A stretch of DNA of 64,000 nucleotides from Zygnema cylindricum (lineage: Eukaryota; Streptophyta; Zygnematophyceae; Zygnematales; Zygnemataceae), in NCBI GenBank assembly GCA_037447655.1, contig JBBHKE010000817.1:30191-94190 (forward strand), written 5' to 3'. Made by a program: the position numbers and the translations under genes. Below the pieces are notes generated by a model. The model searched no databases, had not been told where the DNA came from, and saw only the letters and a list, made by a program, of their open reading frames with translations. Numbering within the stretch: position 1 is the first letter of the stretch; each line of letters begins with the position of its first letter. Shown in pieces: positions 10,701 to 25,700 of the stretch.

Positions 10701-13700
10701 CGTTTGACAACCTTCAATTTTAACATAATTTTGTTGAGGCTGATTGTGTGAATAATTTATCGCAGAATTTGGACATTGTTACTATCCCTATTTCTGGGGT
10801 CATTTCTCGACAACGTGTGCTTCGACTTCTCAAGAACTTGAACCCCACATCGACGAGTCTTTTGCATCTAGATATAGGGCCAGTTAGCAATATAGACTAC
10901 CTAAGTGTTCTTCTTTTTGAAATTTTAATTCTTAGGCGAGCCAAAGTTTCGGATGGTATTTTATATCGCTTAGGCCATACACATATTGCTGTCGAAATTG
11001 CCAACAGTCTTGGAAACAGCATTTTAGATGGCCTCCCTGTATGTTCTTGGCTTAAATGTATACATTTAGCATGGGATTTGACACGGTTAAAAGTTAGCAA
11101 TGAAGTGGACAGTGATATTCAGGTAGTATGCCACTATTTGGCAGCTATAAACGCCAACAATTTGGACGTCCGCGATCTTTGCTTTACAAGCTCTGGGAGA
11201 AATGTACAACTTCTTCCGGAAACCTTTTGTATGGAATTGCTACAGCAACATTTCATCACCCCAGCAGTTAATCGAGCACAATCAGACGAGCATCATGGGG
11301 CCGGACACGCGCAAGGGATGTCATTTTCATTGTTACATGTTTTTATTTCTCTGCTATCTTACCAACTTCGCATTCTATCCGGGAATTATTTCTTCCTGGT
11401 TAACACTTTGAAAGAGATCAGCACTCGACCCGATATTCGTTCGCTGTTGGTCAGGGGCTTCATTGAAATGATCAGAGAGCTGACATTAAGGTCGACAAAG
11501 CCCTGGACTCATGAGCAACAGGAAAATTTACAAGGAGGGATGTCAATAGATGAAGATTTGATGGAGGCTAGGATGCAAGGAATGATTCGCTGGGCAGATT
11601 CTAATCATCTCCTTGTAATGTTTCATCATGACGCGACATCAATTTTCGCTCTTTATCGACAACCATCCTGTGTGCCAAACAGTGTCCAGGATTTGATAAT
11701 CTCACAATGCCTGCCATCGGAAAGGAAAGCCCTCAAGGACTTTTCAAAAATGCCTTCTGAAGAACTGTGGCAAGAAATTCACCAGATGTTTCATTCTGGT
11801 TTTCCAGGGCAAATGCCAAATTATGCTTTCACAGCTGACAACATTTTAAAGATGGCCCTTATAGCTCTTCGAGTGAGAGCAAGCGTGCCTGTTCTTGTCA
11901 TGGGAGAAACAGGCTGTGGGAAAACAAGTCTGGTGAAGACATTGGCCACCATATCTGGTGTAGAATTTCATTCTATGTGTATGCATGCTGGGACGACTCA
12001 TGAGTCTATATCATCATTCGTTCAAACTGCAAATACAGCTGCCAAAGAGCTGAACAAGAAGGTAAGACAACCTGTTTGCTTTTGAGCAAACTGAAGAAGC
12101 TTAGTAGCTCTATAGCTTGAAGGCTGATTTGATATTTTAGGAAGGTTTCTCCTGTCTGTCAAATAGTTTTCCCGAGTGATGTACATTTCTCCACCTGTGT
12201 TTTAAAAGGTTTACTGACATAGAATTATCCAAACAGTCTCAACCCTTTGACAAAAGGCTTAGAACATGCTACACAAATTGTTAAAAAAATGTTTCGTGTC
12301 TCCATCACAGTATATTTTTTACCAGATTGTTTTTTGGCTCCTTAATGTTCGAACTACAATCTGTTGTGAGTGTCAGGTATGGGTGTTCCTTGATGAGATA
12401 AACACCTGCGATCATCTCGGCCTTATCAAAGAGATTCTTTGTCGACATTCTCTTGAAGGGACACATCTGGATAAGGATTTGGTTGTACTTGCTGCTTGCA
12501 ATCCATACCGATTAAGTGACTCTCCCAATGCAATTGCTGGGTTACAAATGGTAAATCTCAAATTTTCCCTTTAATTGCTCATAGTTACATTGTTTCAGCC
12601 TCACTTTCCTCACTGTTTCATCAACATTACTTTTTGGTGCTGTTGTTTCTTCTGTCCCATTCATGTATCAGAGTTGTTGCCTTCGCGTTTTATTTGCAGG
12701 AGAAATTCGGTTTAACAAAGTCTCGTTTGGCGTATCGTGTACACCCTCTTCCAGAGGCCATGCTCGATTTTGTTTGGGATTATGGTTTGCTCAGCCGTAC
12801 TGATGAGCGAGCTTATATCGCAACCATGGTTGGTTCGAACACTGAACACAAGTCTCTCCTCATAAACCTTCTGGCTGATTCACAAGAATTTACCAGACAA
12901 ATTTATGGCGAGGCTAGTGTAAGCCTTCGAGATGTACAAAGGTGTCTTTCCCTTCGGGATTGGTTTGAAAAAGACCTGTGTCGTCGCCCCTTATTGCGTC
13001 AGAAACGACGGGAAAGAGAAGTTTCAGAGAGAGCGATGGTTCTTGCCTTTTCACATTGCTATTATGCACGACTAACTACACAGAAACATCGGGAGGAGTA
13101 TGAGAAGCTTTACAAGCGTCGTACAGAAAGCATACTTGATCGTTGGTCTTGTAAGAATCAATTCAAAGAAATTCTTCGTGAAGAGCAAAAGGATTTATTA
13201 AGGCGAATGGAGATGATTCCTGGAACAGGTGTTAACTCATGCCTTTTGGAGACTGTGTTTGTGATGTTGGTGTGTATACTAAACCGACTCCCGATCTTTG
13301 TCATTGGAAAGCCAGGCTCGGGGAAGACACTGGCCTTACAACTGATATATAGGTAAGAAATCTTATATTTATTCTTGCTGTTACATAACAAAATCACAAC
13401 TAAGACTTCTGCAAGTTGCCGGATTAAAATGTATCATTTACATGCTCGTAAGGCTGTTTGTGCTTCTAATCCTTGACGAATTTGAGATGCAGAGTAAGAT
13501 TAGAACAGTTTCAATGAGATCCTCATGAATGTTGTTATTGAGGGAATTTTAAACGATGGAGAAGCTGTGATGTGTTGGTTTTAGTAACTTGCGAGGACGT
13601 GAATCCAAGGACATCTACTTCCAGAAGCTGCCGAAAATGTACATGCTACCTTACCAAGGTTCTGAATCATCAACATCTGAAGGGATTGTGAAGGTCAGTA

Positions 13701-16700
13701 CTTATACAGCATGTGCTCTACTTTAAAAGGTTTTATCTTTCTCAGAATCAAACTGCGAGGAGATCTTAGCTGGGAATAAGAAGCGTCTCATTACATCTGT
13801 AGACGATTAGAGATCTATTTATCAAAAAAATTGCTTAAGATTGCACAGTTATGCTAATGCCACTTCAGAAGAACATATGACAGGTATTTGACAGGGCAAA
13901 GCGGTATGTGAGCCAGAACACTGGCGATGATTTAGTGGTTGTGGTGGTTCTGGATGAAGTTGGATTGGCAGAGGTCTCAGCAAATAATCCTCTCAAGGTG
14001 ATTTTTTTCTCCTCTCTCTGCACCATAATTTTTGGTTTTATCGGTATTTACATTAAATGCAGTCTGCAGGGGCTTACTTCATGTTCTTAGCTGTTATACT
14101 ACGTATGCTTTTGTGAAATATGACAGTTTTTTTTTCAATTATGCTCGAGAAGTTGTAGAAATTATGGCGATATGACCAGACTGTAGGAGTGTAAGTGATG
14201 TCTGTTCCATCTTTATTGTGGTATCAATCATGCTACAAAAGATTTTGAAAGAGAAATGGCTCGTTTTTGTACAAAATTGAATTTTTATTTTCATTTATAA
14301 AAGCCTTGCTCCCTTCTTACAGGTTGGGGATTTTTCTGGGAAAAATACGTTTGTGTAATCTGTTTTTTGCTACTTATTTGATTTTGTTGCCGCAATTTCA
14401 GGCTTGCTGAACGGATGGTTTTTCATGGTGTTAATTAGGAAGACATCGATTTCATCAAAATTCATTTGTACAGATAGTCTTCTTTAGACATATTGGTTGT
14501 TGTTTTGGTAATTTTACGAGCGAACAAAACTAACAAAGATATTGCCTGAGTGCCAGGTATTACACACTTTACTCGAACCAGATGTTCATGAAGTCGCTGT
14601 TGTTGGTATCAGCAATTGGGCTTTGGACGCTGCAAAAATGAATCGAGCCATTCATTTATCACAACCTGATCCTACACCTGAAGATTTGTTGGAAACTAGC
14701 AAGGCAATTATTGGAAGTTTTGGCTTATCTTTTTATACAATGCCGGAATCTTTTAAAGAGACAATAAGGCATTTATGCCAGGCTTATAGTGAGTATTCTG
14801 TGAAACAGTCACGGAAACACTTCCATGGATTACGAGATTTCTATGCTCTCATAAGGTCTCTAAAAGATTCTTATTTAGAGGATAACGCTGGCCAAAAGCG
14901 TCTTCTCTACACGGCCCTGACAAGAAATTTCGGAGGTTCCCCTGATGATCACTCAAAATTGGGATTGTTTTTCAAGAATGACGTTAAAAGCTTTTCTGCT
15001 GATGAAATCCTGTTGGAAACTCCACCGGTTCTTGATTTAATAAGGGCCAATATCAATGACCGACATGCCCGGCACCTTCTATTAATCACTCGGGTTTGTT
15101 CTTTGATTTTCTTCCAGCTTTATAGCACTTCGATGCTTTATGCTTGCAATCGGAGTTTCTGTCAGCCTAGTTTTCTTGAAAATCTGCAATTATTTGGTTA
15201 ATTTTGTTGATTTCGCTGTTTTGTTGATTTGGAACTAGTCAATTGTTGTCTTCCACATGTGTTGGTTTTTCTTGTGAGCAATAGTCAACCTGTCGTACGA
15301 TGTTTTTATCTCTTTGTAACCATTCTTATCCAAAAGCTTAGAAGCCTCTCTTCTTCGACAATTCTTGTATTGTGTCTGGCATTTTCTCTGAGCAATATGT
15401 AATCTGTCTGAAATTTTGCCTTCCCTTGCCAAGCATGTTAATTCTTCAACCTTTAGAAGCCTGTGTCTTTTTGCAGGGAAGTTCAGGAGCTGGAATCATG
15501 GATTATTTTTTTGAAAAACAACATGGTTTAGTCACAATTTTTGGTAGTCAATACAGAGATGATTGTTCGGACGACTACAGCTATACACTTTTAAGTGCCA
15601 TCATTCTCCACATGGAAGCTGGAAGGTAAGAGATATTTTCACCATTATTTTTGATTAAAACAGGGTGATGATAAGTTCATCATTAGCATCATCTGAAGGA
15701 CAAAATACTAATTTGGTTGGATATTAATACACCTAAATTATGGCAATAATATCGAAACAGCCGGAGCAAATTTCTGTACAGGGTTCATAAATTTAAAACC
15801 GTTCTATCTGACTCTGCCTCAGAAAAGAAAGAATTATATAGTTTCACGATACAATGTGGTTGGCAATTCCTTCACATTTTCTGGTAAATTTTGTTCGCCA
15901 TAAACTTTTTGCTGTTCTGGACCACTACAGTTATTCTTACACGATACAAGGTTCTGTCAATGTGTCTTTTTGGTTGTGTTGAACACATTTTTACCTTTTT
16001 AAGTTGTATTGCTTCATCTCATTGGATGTATTTTGGCTATCAGTTCACCTTTATGATTCAGAGTTGCAATTGATTGACCAGTTTGTTGGTAACCATATGT
16101 ATTAGCATAATTTCAGATGGCAAATTTGCAGTTTCCGGCTATTATTGAGCTGTAAATCGTATTTGCATGCATGAAGAAAATCATTTTTTGGCAACAAGGA
16201 AATGCCCATTCATGAGTGGTTTTTATTTTTGGAGTTTTAACAGATTTTTTATTTTATGATGGCAGATTGGTATTGCTTCGAAATCTGAAGCAAATTTGGA
16301 CGTCATTATATGACATGCTCAACCAGCATTACACAGTTGTGGGTGGACGTAGCAATTGCCGAATTGCTTTAGGCCCACATAGTAATCCTATGTGTTTTGT
16401 TCACGAAAATTTCCGTTGTGTGGTTACTGTCGATGAAACCAATTTAGCAGATTTGGACCCTCCTTTTGTAAACAGGTTCGAGAAGCAGGTATAAAGTCAA
16501 ACCATGTGGATCTGCTGTACAGTGAGCTGATATGTTCTTCTCATCACTAGAAATTGTCACTACTTCACTTATTTCGTGGACTAAATCTACGGCCCACTAT
16601 TTCTCGATTAACTTACGTTCACGTCATTGAGGTGATATGTGGAAAATAATACACGATTTGGCATAAGTCATGTTGTTAACGTCATTTTTTATTTTTTTTT

Positions 16701-19700
16701 TGCCATTGAAGGTATCAATGCTGTTGAGGCTATTGTGATTCCCCTAGAAAACTCAATAAAGTAAAGCTAGGAGAACCAAAAGGTTCATGGTTGTAGGTTC
16801 ATGGTTCCTGGTTGTTGGTTCTTGCAGGTGCTCACTTACGAGTCACTTTTAACCAAAGAAGAAAAGACTTCTGTTGAACAGTTGGCAGACTGGGTCAAAG
16901 ATGCCACAAGTATCGTGAAAAGTCAAAGTGATTTCACTGAGCAGGTTTCAATTTGCTTCACGACAGCAGATACTTTCAGTGGCTTTAACCAAGATACTTT
17001 ACCGTCCTTGGTGGCTTTGGTATCACGCCAGGGCGTTGCCCCTGAAATTTTTCTTTTAAGGTGAGGGAAATTGTTGTAAAGTTGTTTGAAGCTTTTTCTG
17101 ATTGCATGGCACGCTTGTATTGCATAACCGGAAAAGTTTGATTTTTTAATGATGATTTTTGTAAGCAGGTGCCAAGAATTGCTTCTGAAAACAGCTTCAG
17201 CTGATGGGATTATCCGAACTATGTCTTCCCGACTATCTCAAGAGGACTCTAATCGCATAGTGAGCGAATATCTCGCCAACGAAGAGGCACTTAATCTGCC
17301 CACTTTTTTGAGGACACAAGTGAGTATTGCATGTATATTTTTATTCTTTTCAGTTTGATATTTGTCTGGGATATTTTGAACCTGTTTCTGAGTAGTGCTG
17401 CAGGGTATGAGCTTATAAGAAATTGTGGCTTATGTGGCTTATATTTTCACCCACAAATTCTTATATTTTGTTTTACCCAGATGGATCGGACACCAAATAA
17501 TCGAATAAAAGCAGTTATCTTCACTAAATCAAGCCTTCGGTGTCATTTTCCATCTCTCCTTTCAGACTGTGGTTCAATTCAGGTGTGTCCTTCACCAACA
17601 AATCAAGTATTGCCTTCTTGCCTGGCTTCCAAAACATGCTTATCATCCTTATTTTGGATTGTCACATAAACGATTTAGCTGACGAACATTTTAGAAATAT
17701 GGGTTATTGTGGATAGTACCATATCTGAAACATCGCGCATCAAATTGAGTGGTGGACTCGCATCCTCGTCATGATCAATGGACTTTCCAGAAACTTCTTA
17801 GATTAGTTTTGGCGCTATATAGTTTTAGTTGAAGGTTCCATTGACTCCAGGATCATCAATAGCATGTGAATACCAGCAGGTTTAATGTCTAGTTCAACCA
17901 TCTTTCAGCTTCCGAGGTAGATCTTTTCTCCAGATATGTCATTCGGTGTTCGATAATTTGAGCAACAAAATTTGTACAGATCAAATTTCAGTTTGGTACC
18001 TTATTTGTTTCTTTGTTTACATGTTTCACTCCAACACGTAATGGTAGAGCAGAAAACAAGGAGATAGGTTGGAAGTCTGAGGCATTAGGAAACAAGTTTG
18101 GATTGAGATTGAGGAGGGGTTAGAGATGTATTGTCCACCATAATTTTGTGGACGGGCTTATAGTGTGGATACTATGTCTATACGAAATTGGGCCGTAAAA
18201 ATTGTCTAGCCCATACACTTTTAACTTTTTTTGCTCTTCACCATAATTGACCTCTAAAGTTGAGTGCCGCAGATAATTTGCAGTGACAGGTGTGTGGAGC
18301 ATATGATGTGTCAGGGCGTAATATATTGGGATTTATGAATGGCAGGTTGAGCATTTGGGCAGTTTCACCTCCGAAAAGCAATTACAGAACTGTGTCCAAA
18401 ACTTCTTCTTTGGGCCCAACTCAAGCAATTTAGATTTTCTGGTGCTGCGGGTGCACGCTGCAACTGACTTAGCCCATCTTTCCCATGCGAAATTTGTTAT
18501 GGATGAGACATGTCGCAGTTATGAAGAACTTGAGATAGATGGTCAAAAGACTAAGGTAAATTGCTCCACCATTTTATCAGCACTAGTGTGGTCCACATTT
18601 TTTTGCAAACTGAGTCTTTGGTGAAGTTCTTAAGGTGATAGGTGATATTGTTTAGCTCAACCTATGAGTTAGTGAAGGGTGCACTTGATTTGAAAGAATT
18701 GTATAGACATTAACGGCCTTGGCATTATAAACCTGTTTTTGTTTTTGAAAGGCACTCGAATGTCCACGAGCGGTGCCTTTTGGCTGCTGCAATAAATTTG
18801 TAGAGATAAACTCAGTCATATATTCCTAGGTATTTCTGCTTAAGGAAATTGGAAATTCTGTATATGGATCTTGGAGGGCCTGTTTTCATATCAGGATCTG
18901 TTTTTCTGTTTGTCAGAAAATTTTAATGGAACGCTAATACTTGTTTTTTGAGGATATTGCGCAGCATATGCTTCTGATTATTCACCAAAGCGGGAAATCA
19001 CAGAAGGATACGGCGATGGGGTTTGATTTTTTGTGTGGATGGGAGTTGCTGGCTTTGGACAATCTGGAACCTTCGGTTTCTCCTATTGGGTGAGAAAACA
19101 AATGCACGTAGAGAAGAACACCTCCACCTTTGTGCTAAATATATTAGTTTAGCACCATATTTTTTGAATGATGATTCTAAATTTCCTCAATTTGTCGGAT
19201 CTCTTCAGCAAAACTATCAAAAATTGCTAAATTTGTAAGGATCTCTTGTGCCCTGCAGAAAATTCCTGAACAAATCTGTATCTGAAGTCATCAACAGTGG
19301 AGTATATCCATTCGCTGAACGCTTACCTCTGTTGCTCACTTGGGCCCTCATGTGCCTAAAATTTCCATCTCCAATAAATTCTGCTTCCTATATTCAGAAA
19401 ACTGTTCATGATGTTTGCCATGATTCCTATCTAGTGGAGGGACTTCGACAAAAAATCAGCCGAAGTCTGAATGGAACCATACCGCTCGATTGGCAAATTC
19501 TGGTTGCCTGTAGTCAACACCGACTTACTTTGGCGGGTAGTCTACATAACGCTTTTATTGCGTTCATTGACGAAAAGGTGAAGTGTTTCTTGGCAAAGTT
19601 GATGTTCGTCGTGGAGGGTAACTCGCCATTTATAGATTACTTTGAAATGGATTCCACGAAACAGGAAGTGTGGCGTGATGTTGTTTTCAGTTCTCACTTG

Positions 19701-22700
19701 TTAAACACTTCCACTATTTCCGAGCCCCGTTATCCGTCTGGCTACAAATTAAAACACTATGCGAAAACAAGACTTCCTTTCAGCAGTCATTTTGCTCGTG
19801 CGGTTGATCAGTCTTTCAAGGATTTGTACCTGGAGGAGGTCTCAAACCTCCAAAGCAACTTCCACAATCGCCATGAAGTTGGCGATTTGGAGATCAAAAT
19901 GAGTCAGTCCTTACAACTTCGGAGGAAATATCAGGAAAACATCGACGCATTGGAAACTTCCCCTCTTGGGAAAATCGCAGGCTGCGTAAAGGATGACTTG
20001 GCAGCATATGCTCACGATTTGGCTGCAGCCGTCGCAGTGCGGAATGGTTTCCATGTAGAGAAGGTGGAGGATTTGCATGCATGGGAATGGGTTTTATTAG
20101 AAAATGTGTTTGATTCAGAAGGTATACTCAATGTTGTTAATCTCCATGCAACAATGTGGGAGCGTGAACAGGATATTGTAGCACAAGTCCAGCTAGCATT
20201 GAATAGCCTGCCACAACACACAATTACCACTCAACTGGAAGGTTGTCTAGCTCGTGTAACTCAAGAAAATGAGACAGTGGTGACTGAAAATGTACAGATG
20301 TCGTATCTTCATCGCTTTACCCTTCTCTGTTGTGAGGCTCTATGGCCTATCCCAGAAAGGCTAAGTGAAGTAGGATTGAAAGGCTGGGTGGAGGAGGCAA
20401 ACATGTTACTCTCACTGACTCAATTTTCTGGTAAATACTCCATTGTTCTGGCACTGGAAACTCTTCAGAGCATAGCAACATCGTTGTTGGAAAACGACAG
20501 AAGTGGGAACGAGTCCTTTATCGAATTAGCTTGTTGGGCAGCAAATAAAGGTGGGAGGATCTCTATAAGTGATCTCTATGAGAAATTGCTGGGCGCGACT
20601 TTCAGAGGAGAAACAGGATTGGAAAGTATCGTGGTTTTTGATGTTTCGAAAGCAGTCCTTTGTACTTTCCTTGAGAACAGTCTAGCTTGCTGTGATGACT
20701 TGGAACATTTTCAGAAAGTGGTCTTATGTGCCTTCTCTATTAAATCACCTTCTTGTCAGTTACTTCCTGTTTTGGATGCTCTCTTGAGAACAAATCGATG
20801 GAGAGAGGGTGCTCCTGTAACTGGAAAAGTTGGGCAACTTGATTTGAAGGAGGAGATGAAATTGTTTTTTAAACAATTGTTTAGAGAAGGACAAAATAAT
20901 AATGCTGTTGATCTAGGACCATGGCAGGTCCCAAATGATACAGTTGTACTGTTTAGTGACATGTTGCATACAAATTTCTGTCCACCAGTTGCTCCTGAAT
21001 TGTTACGCGGTAAGAACAGTGAGATGTGGGAGTTCTCTGAGTTTTGCGATTTTCTTAAAGAGGCAATTTCTCAAGCCCAGGAAGTAAATGAAGTATTATC
21101 ATTACGTACATTGTGTTCGATGGCGCTCCTAAAGTCTACTGTCAAGGCAGTCTCATGTGCAATATCACAAGTTGGGGATAATGAACCGAATTCTATTCAT
21201 CCGGAGGTCTTAGCTTTACTGAAAAGCTTTGGAGGAGGAGGATTTGTAACAGCCAAGTATTTGAAGCTTCTCCTTTTGAAAGAACTCCGTTTTCAGCATA
21301 ATCTATCTCTTCTCGAAGTTCGGCGACTTTGTAATCAAGAGATTATTGATTCCGTAACCATCTGTCCAGAAGTGGCGTCCAATACCGTGGAATTTAACCC
21401 TTTTGAATCGGACAGCGAGGATTACAAAGCAGCTGATAAAGCCTTGGGTCTTTTGATACAACGAAGAGACGATACTCTCATGAGGTCTTATTTTCAGGTT
21501 TTGGAAGAAAACATTCAAGCTTACCCCTTTGCCCTCATGTGTGTCATTGCATCTCGTCTATGGCTTATAAAATCCCAACGGCCCCTCGATGAAGGAGAGC
21601 AGCATGCGTGTGATTGGCTCAAGTCTAAAGCTTTAGATTTTCCATTTTGGCCATCCTACTGTGGGAAAATCATATCTTCAATCGCAAACAATAGTTTTCC
21701 GGCTGGGAATTTATTAGAGTTGCGACAAGATGTACCGACAAATGAATTCTATATGAAAGCAATTAGTTTACACCTCCTGATTACCTTGTCGTGCCTTCCA
21801 TCCCGTTCGCCGTTCCTCTGTTATATGACTCTCGAGCCAGAAATTGTTGCGAGCTTTTTTATTGCTGCCCCAAGTGACGAAACGACAGTATTGATAAATG
21901 CTGTTCAAGGAGGAACTCGGTGGCGTTGTAATGGTTGTGGTTGTTACTTTGTTGTCGCAAATTGTGGGTGGGCAACAGAACAAGCAAATTGCCCCGACTG
22001 TAAAGGAGAAATTGCAGATGGTCGTGGTAGCCATGGACCAGTAGCTGGGGCTACCAAAGTAGATACAGCGCCTCAGACTCACTTTTCTGCAAATGATCAA
22101 CCAGGTACAGCTAGTGTAGCATCAAATCTTTGCTGTATGTTTATTGCTTTATTCTGATCGCTTTACAATATTAGAAATGGCGTTGGCAGAAACATACATC
22201 GAACTTTGAACTATGTCGAACTTCAAATTGTAAATGCAAGCTTCAAGAGAATTTTTCTTTCGACTTTGATTTCAAGGCTGTAATTGTCACAGTAAGTTTG
22301 CAATCAGGTTCTTTATTCGCGATGGGTTGTAAATTGGAGGCCAAACCTAGTACCATTGCATTTTATCCTTTTTCTTGTTGCCTTTTCCCAATTCCATTTT
22401 TTGGAGTTTAACAATAAAGAACCGTCTTTCTCTCTCTTCAGGATATCTGCCCGATCAACTCTCCAGGGAGTTCAACCATACAGTTCGCAACTTACCTCCT
22501 CTCGTTTATCGTCTACTTCACCTTATATCCAGAGCTGCCTTGCTTTTCGGTTTTTCGGTTTGCGAAAAGGAGCATATCCCTGTGAGGCTTTCAGGACTAC
22601 CAATAACACCTAGAGAAGCTTCTTTGACTTTGACGAATATTGTTTACGAAGACTTCGACGCTTTAAACCACTTGCTGGGACAGGGAAACGAAATTACTTG

Positions 22701-25700
22701 TCTTTTACTGGATTATCTTTTGCCATTCCTTGCGGATTTGCCTTCGCCCGGCCTTTTTCAAACTTCTGATCAAAGAATGCAATGGGAAATGGGCTTCAGT
22801 GAGATGTGTGCAAGGAGAATTTTGATAAATTCGAGAGGCGTTGCTTTGGCACATAAAGACAGGCTCCTTCAAAATAGCAAAATGAGAGAGTTCGAGAGGC
22901 TACTGGTAGAAACTGATGTTGATCCTAATAGACCTTTTGTTGCAAACCTTTTGCGATATACCATCGAACCCAGTTTAGAAAAATTGCAGATAGACATCTT
23001 TTCGGGCCGCCCTGGCATGGGGTGCCCTTTTTTGAAAGTTTTTTTTAATCATAAAGAAAATTTGGGAAAAATTCAACAGATTATACCGTTGGTAGAATGG
23101 GCAAAAGTTCTTCATTCCCGATTGTCTCACAGTTTGACGAGACTGAAAGCCGTTCAAATGACAGTTTTTGAGTTCCTTAGGAAATCGGCTGACAGGTATC
23201 CTTTTTTCAAACTTATACTTCTACTGAAATGGTGGTGTTTATAACTTCTTGATTGTATGACCCAGAAAAGTATTGTAAGACTAGTTTTTTATTTCCTTCC
23301 GAGAAATGTGAGCCCAAATCTACAACGGACTGCAAGACTAGGAATAACGATGGTATTTCAACCAATTTTGCGTTTCCAGTAAAATTTGTTATTGAAAAGT
23401 TTCCACACTTTATGAAACAATCCAGAATTAAAACTGGAATCCTGACTTTCTCGAACATTTTTTAACTCTGTTGGATTTTCAGATCTCAGCTTGAAGAAAT
23501 CTTTGAAAAGTTTGCCGGTGCTTGGAACGCTCTACGACCAAAAGTTCGGCGCTTCAGATGTCGCGAATTTAGCGAAAACGAGATTCCAGAAATGAGCTTG
23601 GCTCGACCTCTGGCTTTGTGCTTAATGGAAACGCGAGACAGTGGAGCTTATCTTTGTGGAATGCTGGAAATGCTGGCAAATTTTCAAAACAGTTTTTTAG
23701 AAGAGGTCGAAGCGTTGAAGCAACAGGACAGTCTGTGCCCTCTTTTGGCTACCAGAGAAGAAGGAATGGAACCGACAAGAGGACAAATTCGTTCCATCCC
23801 CGCCCAAATGAGCACAGTGAGTAATTGGAGGTTCAATTGCATCTAAGGAGAAAAACAAATTTGTAGTGTATAAAGTCTATGCGTTGTTGTTATTGATCCG
23901 CTGTGCTTTTAACTTTTATTTTCATTCTTGTTCAAGGTTCACTCCAGAGGTTTTGTTTTTTGATTAGGTCCTGTGAATATTGTTCGATGTGTCTGAGATA
24001 AGATCCTATTATAATTTTGCAGATGAAGGTAGTGGTTTACGATGAAGACTGGGCAGAAGGAGTAGTGCGAAAGAGGAGTATGGCCGGTTTGGAATACGGT
24101 TGTGGATTTGGGTTAAGTTTTGATTTTGAATGCATAAAAAACCAGCTGGCGCGGCTACTGGTAGTGGGCAAATGTCATCTTGATGTTGTGAGTTCTTGAG
24201 ACCTTTGTTTATCCGAATACTCTCGGATAACATTCCGATGTCTTTTGTCATTTTTGTCTTCAAAATGCGAGATAACTTACTTATGTTCTCTTTTTATGAA
24301 GAACCCCCTCTGATAAATTTTCCGCATGTAATAAAAACAATTCAATAGTCACATCTCTCCCTTAAAGAAAGTTTGTCGTGCATTTACACGTCAGAAATGT
24401 GCTTCATTCGAGGAACAACATTGGTTTCATTCATGCGTTGACACATTTAGCTTTTGTAATTACCGACAATTGCTAATAAACCCTCGTAGAATGGAGGTAA
24501 ACATAATGCAAGTCCAGAAGGATGATTTTGACTTCTTTTTCATTTTCACTTATTTATGTCAAAAATGGCAATTGGGATAACTGAAACTTTCTGGCGTCTT
24601 TTCAATGAATCTTAGTTTTTCACATTCACAAACTAGATATCGGTTTAATCTCAATTCGCGAGAAAGGAATTTTGACTGCGTAACATAAGGTTTGTATTCA
24701 ACTCGCACCAATGGAATTTGTAGAAATGTGAACTAATATGTAAACAAGGCGTTAATGTGTAGCTACACGACTAATTTAATTTTGTAAATACAGAGGGATG
24801 AGCTATATTTTATCCCCTGTCGACATGCTGGTAAAATGGAGACATCTCCACTGTCGGTTTGAATTTTCTGTACTGATAACTTCGAATAACCGAACAACTT
24901 TAAAAATCAGATTTGGCCAAAGATAATTTTTGGGCGTCACGTTTTCTGGAGTCTGGCCCTTCCTCCTGACATGTGGAAAACCAATCTGTCGATTTGAACT
25001 TTCATGTTCAGTTAACTTGGTTTTGATTTTTCGGCATTTTTGAACAGTTTTAAAACCATTGAACTCGGTGGATATAGATGTTTGTCACCCTGGTTCTGTT
25101 GTTTTTACAAGAGTCTGAAATTTCTTATCTTCTGTTCATTAACAATGCCACTTTTGAGCCACGGTTTGACAGGGTGACCTTCAAGAATTTCCTTACGAAG
25201 GGGAATCTTTCAGTCAACACGCGGAGGTTCTTTCAATTGTCGGAAGTAAAGTTGCTCAGGGAACTCTCAAGGAGGAAAGCATTCGAGCTATTTCTGTTCA
25301 AGTGGAAGACGCTGGTATTGGTGTGGGTAGTGTTTTGGCTTCTCTTCACATTTGCCTCGGATATCTCGAAAAGACAGGTGGAGATCCCTCGGAACCTCTC
25401 TTGGATTATGCGGAACGCTGGCTTGACAAATCCGTATCGTCGATGCTCGACTCAAGCTCTTTGAGAAATGTGCAATTGCGCCACATAGTTTGCCTGTATG
25501 AGGGTTTGGAAGATGTGCTCTCTCAGTCTATAGATGTATGTACCTTTTCCTCTTTTGAGTTTTTTTTTTTTTTTTCCTTTTTGGGTTTGGAAGATGTGCT
25601 CTTTCAGTCCCCGTAGAAGAACCTTTTTCCTCCTTTTAAGTAGTTTTTTCCTCCTGGTAAAGCTGTCTTGGTAGCTGTCTTATCGTCGGCAATGTGTGCT

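Noticed and set aside
24017-24263. Minus-strand frame over 24009-24263
   Set aside because: The plus strand here is exon 19 of the RNF213-like gene, with matching phase and splice sites.
25078-25172. Taking the frame that starts at 25078 as coding sequence of exon 20
   Set aside because: The frame that continues the family (ISVQVEDAGIGVGSVLAS) is a different one and starts cleanly at 25173 after a TTTGACAG acceptor in the phase that exon 19 requires.
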